This document shows positions 1 to 12,015 of a stretch of 64,000 nucleotides of DNA, piece after piece. Source of the DNA: Camarhynchus parvulus (lineage: Eukaryota; Chordata; Aves; Passeriformes; Thraupidae); contig NC_044573.1 of the NCBI RefSeq assembly GCF_901933205.1, positions 53,191,493-53,255,492 of the forward strand, in the 5' to 3' direction. The first letter of the stretch is position 1. Every line of letters begins with the position of its first letter. The translations under genes and the position numbers were made by a program. The notes below the pieces were generated by a model. The model worked only from the letters and a program-made list of their open reading frames with translations, searched no databases and was not told the DNA's origin.

Positions 1-3000
1 CAGAATTGAGGCCTGGAAAATCATTGCTTGAATGTAGCTAATTTCTGTTGAATTATCTTTAGTTTGTACCTAAAGACCCTGTCCTTACTGCTGTAAGTGA
101 TACTTGGACTTGCAGAGATCTTGTTTGCATAGCTTCCACATTTAAAAGCTGCACTAAGGTAGGAAGACCTTGGCAGAAAGAAACCAACCCCAAACCTTGC
201 ATTTTTGTCTGGGAGGTGACCCATGGGAGTTTATCAGTGGAGCTGGGGCAGTGAAGGGCAGAATGGAAGTACCAGCATGGCTCTGGAAGGCCCTGGCTGA
301 TGGAGCTGTAACATTTTCTTACAAGAACCCTTGAAGCAGTTTCCTAGAACCTGGCTTCTGTTTGCATTTTCTGTGGGATATAAGCTAAAGGATCTTGACA
401 AGAAAAGTCCACTTATAATTATGGACAAAATGATTGTCTCAAATGAATATCCAAGATGCTCATTTCACCAAATGGTGTTGTTTACAGTATGGAAAGGGCC
501 ACAGGTGGCTCAGAAATAATAATGTGGTATTTGTGCATCTGACCAGTGTGCTGGAAAAGGGATAAATGTATTTCACTAAGTTGGTCCCAGATGGAAAACT
601 TTTCTTTAATGCAGAAGCAGATAAATTCTATTCTTACTCTAATGTAGAAGTAAGTGGGAAAATGAAGCAAAATATGGGAAAACATCAATGTGTTATGCAA
701 AATAAAATATTGATTGTAAAAATCCCAAAACAAAACTTGTTTGCTGTCTTAATTTTTCGCTCATGTGTAGTTAGACGAAAATATTTCTTCCTGGTCTTAC
801 ATCAAATTAAACTAAAACTTCCCACTACAGAAAACCATTGTGTTTCCTTTAATTTTTTTTAGCAAGAAATACATATCGCTCAAAATCTGCAGGGATAAAA
901 GTTTAATTATGTCTTAGTTGCTTGCTGTGATTTTGAAATCAGTGCTTTAGTCTGAATAAGCACTTGGTGGGTTATAAAATGACATGATGAATATTTCTAT
1001 TTCTCATGTTAAAATCTACGTTTTGTAAGGTAATTGACAATAATGGAGTTGACACTGGATTAACAGTTTTGACCTGAAGTTGATACCAAGAAGGGTTTTT
1101 TCAAGAAATGAATGAATGAATTATTTTTAAAAGGACCATACTGTGGGAGAAAATATACCTGCAGCAGTAAGGATTCATCCACTCATGTTTTGCATGACAA
1201 TCAAGCTGAAGATAAAAATACGTGAATAAGCTAAAACTCACACAAGCACTTTTTATCTTGGTAGAATTTTACGAAGACTAGGTTGTTGGACTGCATAGAA
1301 ATAAGCTATTTTTAAAAATGAAACAGAAATAAAAGTTTAGACACAGATCATGTGGATATGTCAGTCCAAAGAACAGTAGTCTTGGCTCCACATTGAAAAC
1401 TGGAAGTCAGCACTGAAATGCTGGGGAGCTTCTGACCATGCCAGGGTGAGGGACAGAATGCAGGGACAACTCTGAGGAGAGAGAGTGTCATTGATAAAGG
1501 GTGGTGGTGGGGCAGGTAAAATGAGGCCTGATGCAGGTGACTTGGGTAGAAATTGGTTGGGGGACTCTTGGTGGAGCTTGCTGCTTGGCACAGAACTAAT
1601 TGATGGCAGGGTCTGTCACTAGAAGTGTTCCTGTTTTGTGGCCTCCCAGCTGGGGCCAATATGGTCTGTTGTTTAGAGTTACACGTGTTTGTGTTTCTGC
1701 CATGTCACATCAGAGCATTGATCCACAGTGTACCCAAATCCTGCAGAGTACCTCCATGCCTAATGCCAAATCTGCAGAGAACTAATTAACAAGTCTTTCT
1801 CTGAATGTGAATGTTTTAAAAAATGCTTCTGGGCTTGTGAATAGGCCACTTATATTGCCTCCCTTACAGATACCCTCCTCAGGGAGACAGAAAGAAGAAT
1901 AAGTGTGTTCAGAAAGGTTTCTTTTACCCTGAGAGATGGTATTTCCATGTCACAAAGCAGACAAACTTTTTCCCTGTGAGTTTCCAACCCCCTTTCAGCC
2001 CTAGACATAACTAAAAATGTACTTTAAAGATGGAAATAATCTCTACGACTCCAGAATCTGAAAACCAGAGTCTCTAGGACTGAAATTAAGAACCACTGCC
2101 CAGAAAGGATGAGGATCAGCTGTACCACACTCTGCAAGTCTTATCCCAGCTCCAGATAAAAACTGGAGAAATGCACAGGCTCTGCGTGCCCTGGCACAGC
2201 CATTGGTTTGTCTCTGGTTCTTCATCACAGTAACTGGTGTTTACTGCATTCCTTCCTATGATATGGCTTGTCTCAGAGAGAGAGGGAAATGCAAAGATTG
2301 AAGGCTGGGACTTGCTTTTGACCAGAAAGCTTTTAGAGTTAAGCTTCCTGCTGGGCAGTCCTGATATGTGAAGAATCAATTGTGCTAACTGCTTTAGGGA
2401 AAAATATCTAATCACTGCCTCAAAATATTTCCCTCTTGGCTGTGTTAGATCCCTTCTTGTAAAAATTGAGGGGTGAAACAGGAGGGTGAGCAGGATAGTA
2501 GCACTCTAAAACGCATTTTAGAGAGAGGAGGTTTGCTGTTTGTGGTAAATGCTGTAATACTTTTCTCAGTTCTCTGTAATTCACTCTTCTATAACACAAA
2601 CAAATCCAAACCCATCTCTACTAGATGGAAACCAGTTTTCCTGTAATGTCCTGTGTGTCTGATTTTCAGTTTATTTATATAAACAGATTTCTTCCATCTT
2701 CTGTTTTCATCTTTAAGATTCACTGACAGCCACTTACCTAATGAGTGTGTATGAACCATGTACCACAACATTCATGGTGGGCTGATCCTTATGGCAGCAG
2801 TCAGCATGGTGTGTGTGTTTCCATCCTACCCCCTCAGACAAAGTAATTCATGGCAACAGGAAAGTCCCAAATGTCCTTTTATTAAAGCATTTTTATTTAG
2901 TTATTGCTTTTAAATATTGTTTGACAAGAAGAGCTTTGGGGTTTTTTGTTTGTTTTTCTCTTTTTAAGGGGTTTAAAAAAGATGTGATAGCAATGAAATT

Positions 3001-4669
3001 AGTAGAAATAAGAAAGAGTGCTGTGGGATCCTAGGGCCACTTGACTGCTAGAGTAGAAACACAGAATTGGCTCATCCACCAGTGCAAAGTGACTTCAGTC
3101 AAGCAATGGTTATTTGTGCCAGCTGGTGATTTGTTATTTCCTGGTAGCCCTTTGTTTTCAGTTCTGCATTGACATATTTGGCTTTTGTGTGTTTACTGAA
3201 CATGGCAGGATGTGTAAACTCGGCAAAGAAGTAGAGAAATCACTTGGTAAAGGTCATGGGAGGGGGCATCAGAGGGTGACAGAGCAGTTTTCAGCTCTGC
3301 TAGCATCTTCTCACAGAATACTCTTATAGTTCTTTCCCTTCCTTGCTGAATTCTCTAGTTGAGCTGTAGGTTTATAATGTCTATTTGAGGGCTGATTAAG
3401 TGCTAGTAACAGGAAGTTTTGTGTGCTTGTGGAGTTTGAATGGATCTTAGGATTTCGTACAGGATTACTATAGCAGCCATAAGGAAGAAATATCATAAAT
3501 AATATATTCAGAACAGTTAATGTATCAGTCTAGAAAATAAGATTCTTTTTTCTCAACAGTTTCTCTAGCTGCTGTTAGAAAGGTTTTACAGTGGAAAAAA
3601 CCTTCATCCATTGACCAGTGGCTTATGGCTGGATTTCTTTCTCATTTGGTATTTCAGCGCCATACATAATTATGCTTATTGTTAACAATTTCTTATTGAC
3701 TCCTCTTACTTCATCTCCTGTGTGTTTGTGTTTCTGGCCAGTTATATGGCCTTCTTTCTAACACACTGGTGAACATGCAGACATACTGGAGGTTCAAATA
3801 ATCTTTTTGAGCTCAGTGATTATGTTATGATCTTAGAAATGGATACACTGAGAATATAGAAATAGAAGTAAAAAATGTGAAAGTAAAGTCAAAACCAAAA
3901 AGAAAAACAGAGAAATTTTTACACTGAGGAATATAGTTTCTGGGGTATATTTAGTAGTTTGATTTGAGCATGGATTGCTTGAATTTTTTCTACCTGATTA
4001 CTCTTAATCAGTGCTGAAATAAGTGGGATAAACTGCTTTCCCTTGGGATGGTGAATATGGTGGTGTTAAAGAACTTTTAATAAGGATGCAATTCAGGCGT
4101 CAATGGATGCATAGATAAGAAGTGAGGTATACTAAAGGTTAATCTGTTTTGGCCTTCCAATGAGGTCAGGTTAACTCAAATTCATGCGCTTCTCAAAGAA
4201 ACTTTGGGCCAAATGGTGTACGCTGACCTACACTGTTTTGGTGTGGCTTGGGTCAAATGACTCCTGTGGTTTATAATCTGATGAAGTTTTAATTCTGATA
4301 GTTGCATTTTTTTAAAACAGTTATTTTTAGTTTACAATTCTTGCTTTTTTCCTTTCTTTTTAAATCTCACAATAAGAAAAAAAACAACAGAGAAAATCTG
4401 AGTTTGAGGATAATTTTGTTTAGCTTTAGTTAAAACTTTGTAGCACATAGAACTACCAAAGGTAAATCAAGAATTCTCTGGCCAGGATTTTCTCTGGCCA
4501 GTGACTAAAACCAGTAAGAAGAACATGCTTTTGTGACTGAAACAGCAATTAAGTGGATAGTGAAAGAAGTCAGAGTTTACATTTGAATTCTGGTAACCCA
4601 GTATCAAAAGGATAGGTCTTAATGCTGTTGATAAACATTAAACAAGTAATATATCTTCTTTTCAAATTC
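1..4669. other. Unique AT-rich non-coding DNA
   Basis: I see no gene, recognised repeat family or RNA gene here. Open frames are under about 105 codons, mostly with no family resemblance. T/A-rich low-complexity patches occur (for example around 2,935-2,980 and 4,310-4,390). A short direct repeat, ctctggccag, occurs twice at about 4,478-4,502. The stretch fits ordinary vertebrate intergenic or intronic DNA. Confidence 0.6.
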
Positions 4670-5134
4670 CTAGAAGTCAATTATGTGATTTCTTACAATC
4701 ATGTCAGGTACTGTTACAGAAAGCTGAGCTCTTGTGACTGTTCCAGACCTGTTTGATGTTACTGGGCAGCCTGCCAAAGCCTCCTTTTTGTATGCCAAGA
4801 TGGTAATTATTGACACTTCATAGGGAAAAGGTTTCAAGGAACTCACATCAATATTTCTTCCACAGTCAGAAACTGGAAATGCCGCTATAGTAAAGAGATC
4901 TTGAAATCCTTGGGGATTATATTCCTGGACTGAATGAATACCAGGCAGTACTAAGAAAGTTAACCTCAGGCAGACAAAATAGAGCCAATGTACAGAAGCC
5001 TGGAGTGGAGCTTGAGCAGAACTATTTGAAGACAATAAATCTGGTGAGCAGTGGGAGTGGCTGAGAAAACCTTGTATGCGCAACATGCTGTCTTTCAGGG
5101 TTGAAGGTATATTATAAATCAAAACTAGCACTCA
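4670..5134 (-). other. Long minus-strand open frame, unrecognised
   Basis: A stop-to-stop frame of about 153 codons runs on the minus strand, one of the longest in the window that is not repeat-derived or low-complexity. The frame opens at a GTG directly after a TGA; the first ATG lies about 16 codons in. The translation has a hydrophobic stretch in its first half (around the residues LYFVCLRLTFLVLPGI) and several cysteines. I recognise no domain. No convincing promoter, Kozak context or splice structure is visible. It may be a chance frame, an exon of an unknown gene, or a decayed fragment of a mobile element. The call is only that the frame is unusually long for this base composition. Confidence 0.25.
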
Positions 5135-5589
5135 AGAAGTGACTGAGAGGCTTTACTTTACAATTCAGGAGTAAGTCACAGAGCTCATGGGGAAGAAGCA
5201 CCTCACACTAGGAAGGTTGAAGCCATCACTTTCTGTGCTTTCAAGGTTATATACCACATTTGTACGTGGCATTTGACTGCTTGTCTTGGGTTTTCCTCAT
5301 TGTCTCAGGAGTCAAATTAATTTGGCTTTGTAAATTTTTAGAGTGAGGAGGGATGTCTCACCAAGTGAGCAGATTTTAGACCAGAATGTGAAGTTTCTGG
5401 TCATTCTGATCCCTTTCAGGCATGAATTTTATCACTAGCAATGGCTGTTATGCTGGACTTCTCTCCTGCTTGTGTGAAATGGGCGTGCTTCCCTGCTGTG
5501 ACTGACAGCTTCACAGAGGGGTGCACAAGTTTATGTAGGTTGCCATTAAGTGTTCATACTTGACCAGCCCTTAGGCACAGTGATTCTGA
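5135..5589. other. Unique non-coding DNA
   Basis: No gene, repeat family or structured RNA is recognised between the minus-strand open frame and the CR1 copy that follows. Confidence 0.5.
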
Positions 5590-5966
5590 AGGCAAGCTGA
5601 AAGCACTGGGATTGTTGCTCTGGAGAAGGCTTCAAGGATAGATCACAGCACCTTCCGGTATCTAGAAGGGCCGGCCAGAGAGCTGAAGAGAGACTTTTTG
5701 CAAGGACATGTAGTGATAGGACAAGGGGTGATGGCTTTACACTAAAAGAGAGTAGGTTTAGCTTAGATGTTAGAGAGAAGTTTTCCCTATAGGAATGGTG
5801 AAGTATAGGTTGCCCAGAGAAGCTGGGCATTGGAGGTGTCCAAGACCAGTTTGGATGGGGCTTTGAGCAATCTGGTCTAGTGATAGGTGTCTCTGCCCAT
5901 GGCAGAGGATTTCTAATGAGATGATCTTTAAGGTACCTCCCAACAAAATCATTCTGTGCTTCTCTG
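5590..5966 (+). mobile_element. CR1 LINE, 5'-truncated 3' end, sense
   Basis: This is an old copy of the 3' end of a chicken-repeat-1 (CR1) non-LTR retrotransposon. Recognisable CR1 landmarks occur in order: a degraded gcactgggattgtt...ctggagaag segment, agtgataggacaagggg, a gtttagcttagatgttagagag block, gttgcccagagaagctgg, ggatggggctttgagcaatc, tggtctagtgataggtgtc, gatgatctttaaggt, and a terminal ccaacaaaatcattctgtg. The 3' end is diverged from the usual ccaacccaaaccattctatgattct. No ORF2 coding capacity remains. As is normal for CR1, the copy is severely 5'-truncated and has no poly-A tail. The start is approximate because the 5' edge is degraded. Confidence 0.88.
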
Positions 5967-6458
5967 ATTTCTCTCCTACACTGTTATTTGAATGCTTTAG
6001 ATACTTGCATATGGTTATCACATCCTGCCCCCTGCTCGCTGCTTTGTCAAACTCCATATGCTTAAGAAGATGCTTAACTCATGTTAATCATTCCCTACAT
6101 ATCCCAATGTGTGTCACTTGTAATGCTAGCAAATAATTCCATAAAAAGCAGAAATTACGAAGTTTGAATTCCTGCAGATATTTGAACTTGGGTCTGCTGA
6201 TTTCCATTTAAAATGAAACTCTTGTTTCAGTCTCTTCCTTGGTCAGAACTGCAAGAAAATCTTTCTTAAGTTGCTTGAAAATACCAAAGACACGTAAGCA
6301 ATTTTAAAATTTGTTTGAAGTTACACAGTAAAAGTTACCGAGGAAGGGAAACAGACTGATAGACAGACAGGAGGCTGAAGAGCTAAGGTGAGCTGTGTAG
6401 GTCTTATTTATTTAAGAAACTCTTGAAAAAGTTAGAAGGAGTTAGAAAAATTAGAAGT

Positions 6459-6483
6459 TATAAATGTAACTGTTACATTTATA
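6459..6483. repeat. 25-bp perfect palindrome, AT-rich
   Basis: A 12-bp arm, tataaatgtaac, is followed by a single t and then its exact reverse complement, gttacatttata. There are no mismatches. The site could extrude a cruciform or be a dimeric protein-binding site, but no function is shown. Confidence 0.85.
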
Positions 6484-9400
6484 TGATAGACATTACATTC
6501 TCTGTATCTGTGCTCAACACCTTCATTGCAGTGCTAACCCAAGTAGCCAAGCAGAAGCTGTACCATTTCAGGTTATTGTAGCTCAAAGCTCAGCCCAAGG
6601 AGTAAGAAAGGCTTGATATAAATAATTAACAACTTCATGTTTTAAGGCAAGCTATAAGTGATGATGATTTACCCTGGAAAGTGCACCCTTACCCGCGGTG
6701 GCTCAAGAGCTGACTGCCATGCAGCTCAGAGGCCTGTGCAGTGTGATGGGGAGGGTCAGGCAGGGACAGGGACCCTGGCAGCACCCCAGCCAAGCCATCT
6801 CCTGCTCTTGCAGCTGTATGCCAGCAGCTCTGGTCATGTGCTGTCAGCAGGAGTGTTTGCATTAGCACAGGATAGTCAGGTCTTTGCTGCTTTATGAGCT
6901 GGAAGGTCAGCTACACTTGAGCTTCAATCTACCATCACTTGCCCTCCATTAAGTCAGCTGCCTGAAGCTTAAAGCACAGTTTAGTCTGTGATAGAAACTT
7001 ATGGGAGTCTGCTCAGGGGCAACACTCGAGCTATACCTCAACCTAATTCGACAATCCCCAGGAGAGAGCAGGGGTTTCTTGAGGAAGATACCTGATGCCA
7101 AGAATGTGTCGATGCAGCCCAGAATAGCTCTTTATGGTGCCATGGCAGGAGGCTGAAAAATTCATAGGACTGGCCCAGGGATGTCTGTGATGAGGGCAAA
7201 CTGTTTTATTGAAAAAGACCATGCATTTTGTTACTGGGGTACAACAAATGAGTGTGTAGTGATCATTCTTTTTAATACTAAGAGCAACTATATTACTGTA
7301 GTTTAAAAAACTTGCTCACCAGCTCTGTGAAAAACTCTAATGAAGAAGTAGACAAGGAGGAAAGGTGGTGATGCTGTCCCTAAAGAAATAATAGGCTGTT
7401 TGAAGTCCTTGGCAACAGCCTAACTAAGCTGCTGGACTTGGCACCAAACCAGGAAAGGCTTGGCACCCAGTCTGTTGAAGGGGAGGAACTATTTCAGAAA
7501 GTGCTTTCTGCTCAACTCTCAGCCTGCCCTAGGCTGTTTGCTTGTCCTTCAGCAGGGCCTCAACTGTGCCCTGCATTCCTGGGAGTTCCAGGGGCTGCAG
7601 AACTGGGGACAGGAGGACACCATCTCCCAGACCCGGAGTTCTGGTGTGGTGGGCACTGGGTTCCTGTGCAAGCCTTGGCCGTGCTGCCACCAAAGGTGGC
7701 ATGGGACACGTTGCACCCCATGCTATGCCTCCTTCTCCTCCCTCCTGTTTTTCTTCTTTCCTTCAAAATACACTACCCTGGTTTTCCAAACAGAGAGCAG
7801 CAAAATATTTCTGCTCCTAAGTCTTTCCTAGACTTCTGGATTCGCACTGAGTTTAGTGAGAAGTTCATAGCCTAACAAAGAGATGGAGGCCTAAGTATTT
7901 GTTTGGGAACTTCATGTTTGTGAGTTGCTACCGACCACAGTAAAATCTTGTGGAGTTTTGTGCTGTACATTACATTACCATGCTGTTCTAGTTAAAGTAA
8001 TTAAAAGTGTTTGTGCATTAAGCAAAAAAACCCAAATAATAATAAAAAAAAGGTGCTAATCAGTTGTGTTTCAAAGGATGCAGACAGAAAAATGGTGCTG
8101 TCTGAATGGTTTGGAATAGTCAGGCCTATTCTGTTACAAGTCTATATCAGCAGGATATAACAAAGGTAAAGATTTAAGGCAATTTTGACACCTTAAAGCA
8201 GAACTGTTAGCACTGCATAGACTTTCAAATCCAAAGAGGATTCAGCCTGCTCACTTACTGCCTTCCACATCTTCAAAGGACCATGAGTCTTTTTTAATCT
8301 TTCCGCTTTGCTGTGAAGCCATAGGAAGTTATTGACTTTACAGGCAGTTTTAGTACACAATCAAGCACAGAAAAATGCTGGTGTACTCTGAGGCTGAGTT
8401 CAAATCTTCGTCTCTTTATGTCACTCCCCTCTCTGTGCTGAAGCAGAATTTAAAAGTGCAGAACAGATGGTGAGCTGTTATACAATGTTTTGTTTTTTGA
8501 CCCCCTTGTTGAGCCAAGATTCTCTGAAGACTTTCAGGGATGCTTTGGCTACCTCACACATTTTCCAAATGTAGTTGGAAGAAGTTTTCCACAATAATAT
8601 TGCCTGATTATAATTAGATACAGTTTGAACTCTGGATCTGAGCTCTGACATTGCTCTTCTTGGAACAGCTCTGGGGTAAGTGAAGGCTGGAGGTCTGCCA
8701 GGGAGTGTGTTTGCTCACTGGTCAGTGTCTCAATGAAGTGCTGCCTACTTTCCTTTCAGGCCAAGTGTAAGAGCACTTGAATTTCTCTTTGTTTAATGCC
8801 AGAAGGTGCCATTAGAACTGATGCTTAAATCACCAACTTCCCTGGAAAAACTGGAAGAGGAATGAGTCTTTGTGTTTGAATGGGTTTTCCCTGAACTCTG
8901 GGAGCACAGACTTCTCCTCAGTTTCACTGGGGTGAAGAGCTCAAGTTTCTCTGCCAACCAAGAAAGAGATAGAAGGTGAAAAGGAATAGAAAGCCAAGAA
9001 TCCAGAAAGGCAACTGCTGGGACTGTGGCCCCACATGGGTACTCCTGGAGAGGCCCTTCTGCCCACAGAGGGCCTTGACTTGAGGCTGAAGATGTCCTTC
9101 ACCATGTCCAGTGTGAGGGCAGGAGGACTTTGTGTCCATCCTCACATTTGCATCTGTATGAAACAAGCTTTCACCAATGCCCCTTCCTCAGAAATCCTGA
9201 ATATTTTGGGCTAATGTAGATTCTACAACAATGTAACATAAGTATGATGAAAAGACTCAAAAATCCCACACTAAACTATGCAAAGATCGGGAATTCAGTT
9301 TGGCATCCTGATCCTGACTGTACTTCAGTGATGTAGCAAATCAGTTTGCCTGCATCCTGCAGTTCCTAGGGTCACACTGGACAAACTTTCCTCCCAAGAC

Positions 9401-9676
9401 TACACATGGCATTATTTTTTTTAACTGTACGAGATACCCAGAGGGAGGTGTTCAAATGGATATATTTTCTCACTCTTTTATTTTCTTTTTGTCTTTTTGT
9501 CTTGAATGGTTCCTTGAAGAACACCTTGAAAACCTGCTGTACTATATTGATAGAACCATACTATACAGATAGAATTGCTGCCCTTTAGCAGAAGCTTTTG
9601 ATGAAGTCTAAATAATAAGACATGAAAGTACATTAACATAAATTAAAGGCATAAAGTCCTAAAAATATACCAGTGA

Positions 9677-9720
9677 TGACAAGTTGTCACTTGTTTTGGA
9701 TGTCCCCATTTTGGGACATC
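9677..9720. repeat. Two adjacent small inverted repeats
   Basis: The first, at 9,677-9,689, is tgacaa-g-ttgtca (6-bp arms). The second, at 9,699-9,720, has 8-bp arms gatgtccc / gggacatc around a six-base loop. They lie ten bases apart. No T-run or RNA gene context suggests a terminator or known structured RNA. Confidence 0.75.
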
Positions 9721-11598
9721 TAACTGCAAACATTTAGGATTGTCTTGACTATACAGACGAGGTAGGTGCTCTTGTAAAATTGCTATAGTGAGAGGTTTTA
9801 GAATGGAAATGTTTTAAACCCCTCAACATTTTGAAATTCTTGAACTATAGATTTAAGAAGTTTATTAATTACAGACAAAATACCTGAAAAGTAAGTGTTC
9901 TGTTTTATTTAGGTCTTATTTAGCATCTGTCTTCTCTATTTAGAAGTCAGGACAAGAAGCATTAATTGCATTTCCAAATGTTTCCTGATTTGGAGGATTT
10001 TTGTATACCAGTTGGAAATAATATGAATGAAGGACTAAAAGCCTGTCTAAACATGTTCAAGGGATAAAAGTGTTAGTATCTACCTGACCTTTGCTTGATG
10101 TTGGAGAAAAGTCATTCTGAAATTAAAAATAGTCTAATGAAAAGAAAGCACTTGGAAAGCACAGATACTTACAGAATCTACTGATGATAGCTCTGTTTTC
10201 ATGGGCTGAAATTATACTCCGCCCTCTATAAAAAAAAAAGCCCTAATGCTGCAACAACAAGAAGACTGAACTTCTTTTTTTTTTGGTATCAGGAGAGCTA
10301 AGCACTGCAAAGGGGAAGTTTCAGAGAAGAAAGTTTAATACACAGCTGAATTGGGCCAAAGGATTTGCTGTCATCTCAGGGACCTTTGGAATCTTATTTT
10401 TTGGATTCTCTGACATGCCATGAAATAGTCAGAGAAAGGGGTTCTGTTAGACCTTTTATTTTCTCTCTTGTAATTTTTCACTTTGAATGTGTGAGCCTCA
10501 AATGATTGAATTTGAGGAGGATTTGAGTGAGAACAGAATAGTGCTTGGCTTTATAAGGCATTTAGTGAGCTACAAATTAAAGAGTTTGCCATATGAGATG
10601 GTAACCCAAAATTTTGTTTTAAATGCCACCAGGACAGTTCCAGGCTCAGTTGGAATGAGGTAGGAAGCTGTATGGCTGTGGTATTGTTGCACACTGATGA
10701 TAGGGAGCACACATGGAAGCTATGGAACATGGCTAAATGGAGACAAGAGTAGAGTTTCACCGGTCCCACAGAAAATGCTTATTTGTTTACTTGCATTTTA
10801 TAGGATTTTTTGTAGACCAGGACATGCTTTCTTTCAGCTTAATGATCCTTTGCATCACATCTTTAAATATCTAGGATTTCTGGAGTCCGATTGTCAAAAA
10901 AATTAATCAGTTTTCCCTCTTCATTGAAAGCAGCAGAAGCTAGGAGAGTAATACAATATGCTCATGTTTGGGTTTCTGATAATTCAGTTTAGGATGTCAA
11001 AACTTTATCAGCCCTTGCCATCCTGAAGAAAGAAAACCAGCTGTGGGCTTCTGCCCTCTTTCACTGTTAGCCTTGCATCCCAGTGCTTTTCTCACTTGCA
11101 TCCATACCTCCATCTTCCTGTACCACCTGGTCTGGGGTGAGCTGGAAAAATTTTGTATTATTGCTAGAATTCTAGTTTCTGTCTTTTGCTTTTCAGCAAG
11201 AGACCTGGGGAGAATTCATTTAGTTCAGCTGAGGCATTAGCAGCCTCCTCTCTGACAGCCATTACACTATCATGACCTGTCCTGCACCTCTAACACTGAT
11301 CTATTCATAGCTCTCATATCAGCATGCTGGGCAGGTTTTTATGCTAAATCATCTTTCTTCACTGGTCCCTACTTATACTGCAGCAAATAAAAAGGCTTAG
11401 ATTAGTGCAACGGGCAAATGGGTCTCTTTATGTCCTACCGTCTCAATGTGATTTTCGGAGTGAATTAAATGGATGGACTAGCAAGGCTGGCCCTGAGACA
11501 GACACATGCTGTGGGCAAGCTATCCCACAGAGGGAACCTTCCTCAGCCAGACTGTTCGGTGTTTTGTGATATTAACGAGGTGAGGTCAATGAAATAAC

Positions 11599-12015
11599 TT
11601 CCCCCGGTGGCGGTGAGCAGTGTTTGAACGTGAGGCACCAGAGGGAAAGGATCACTTAAGCCAGCAGCCATCCCGGAGTAGCCTGGCCAAAACTCCCGGT
11701 CCAGGATGGGCAGATCCTCGGCGAGGCACGGGCCTGGTTATGCCGTGTGGGCAGGGATTCTGCGGGCAGGGACTCTGCGGGCAAGGATGCTGCGAGCAGG
11801 GACGCTGGGGGCAGGGATGCTGCGGGCAGGGATGCTGCGGGCGGGCAGGGATTCTGCGGGCAGGGACTCTGCGGGCAAGGATGCTGCGGGCAGGGACGCT
11901 GCAGGCAGGGATGCTGCGGGCAGGGATGCTGCGGGCAGGGACGCCCCGGTCGGGGAGCGGCGGCTGCAGCAGCTGCCCCCGCAGGAACAGCGAGCGAGCT
12001 CCGCCTCCGAGAGGC
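11599..12015. promoter_or_regulatory. CpG-rich island containing a minisatellite
   Basis: CpG dinucleotides are rare in most of the window but dense here, both inside the tandem array and in its flanks (tcccccggtggcggtgag before it; gtcggggagcggcggctgc and cagcgagcgagctccgcctcc after it). GC content is visibly far higher than in the surrounding DNA. Vertebrate promoters often lie in such islands, so this is the most promoter-like spot in the window. No TATA box, initiator or first exon can be confirmed. The island could equally be a GC-rich repeat expansion with no promoter. All six frames are largely open because the sequence has few stop codons, so the 120-160 codon frames here are not evidence of a protein. 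Confidence 0.4.
11757..11940 (+). repeat. 15-bp G-rich minisatellite in a 94-bp higher-order repeat
   Basis: There are twelve units of consensus atgctgcgggcaggg, counted by hand. Units 1-6 start attc, actc, atgc, acgc, atgc, atgc, and units 7-12 repeat exactly that order, so a block of six units was duplicated. Blocks start at 11,757 and 11,851, a 94-bp period: six units of 15 bp plus a four-base insertion in unit 6. Because 15 is divisible by three, each frame reads a five-residue repeat, and the four-base insertion shifts the frame between the two blocks. Every regular unit carries two G-runs, and neighbouring units satisfy the classical four-run G-quadruplex pattern with loops of 2, 7 and 2 bases on the plus strand. 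Confidence 0.93.

Larger units (their letters stand above)
5967..11598. other. Unique non-coding DNA with two GC-richer patches
   Basis: No gene was recognised. Two locally GC-richer patches (about 6,690-6,900 and 7,440-7,770) are open in several frames at once, which is what fewer AT-rich stop codons produce, so I do not call a gene there. The longest frame, at 7,438-7,875, begins with TTG and lacks any known motif. Small inverted repeats at 6,459-6,483 and 9,677-9,720 are listed separately. Confidence 0.55.

Noticed and set aside
5770..6136. Frames of 95 and 71 codons around 5.8-6.1 kb.
   Set aside because: They fall largely in or at the edge of the CR1 3' end, which is not coding in this part.
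7438..7875. Plus-strand frame of 145 codons.
   Set aside because: It starts at TTG, lies in a GC-richer patch that is open in several frames and on the other strand, and shows no known motif.
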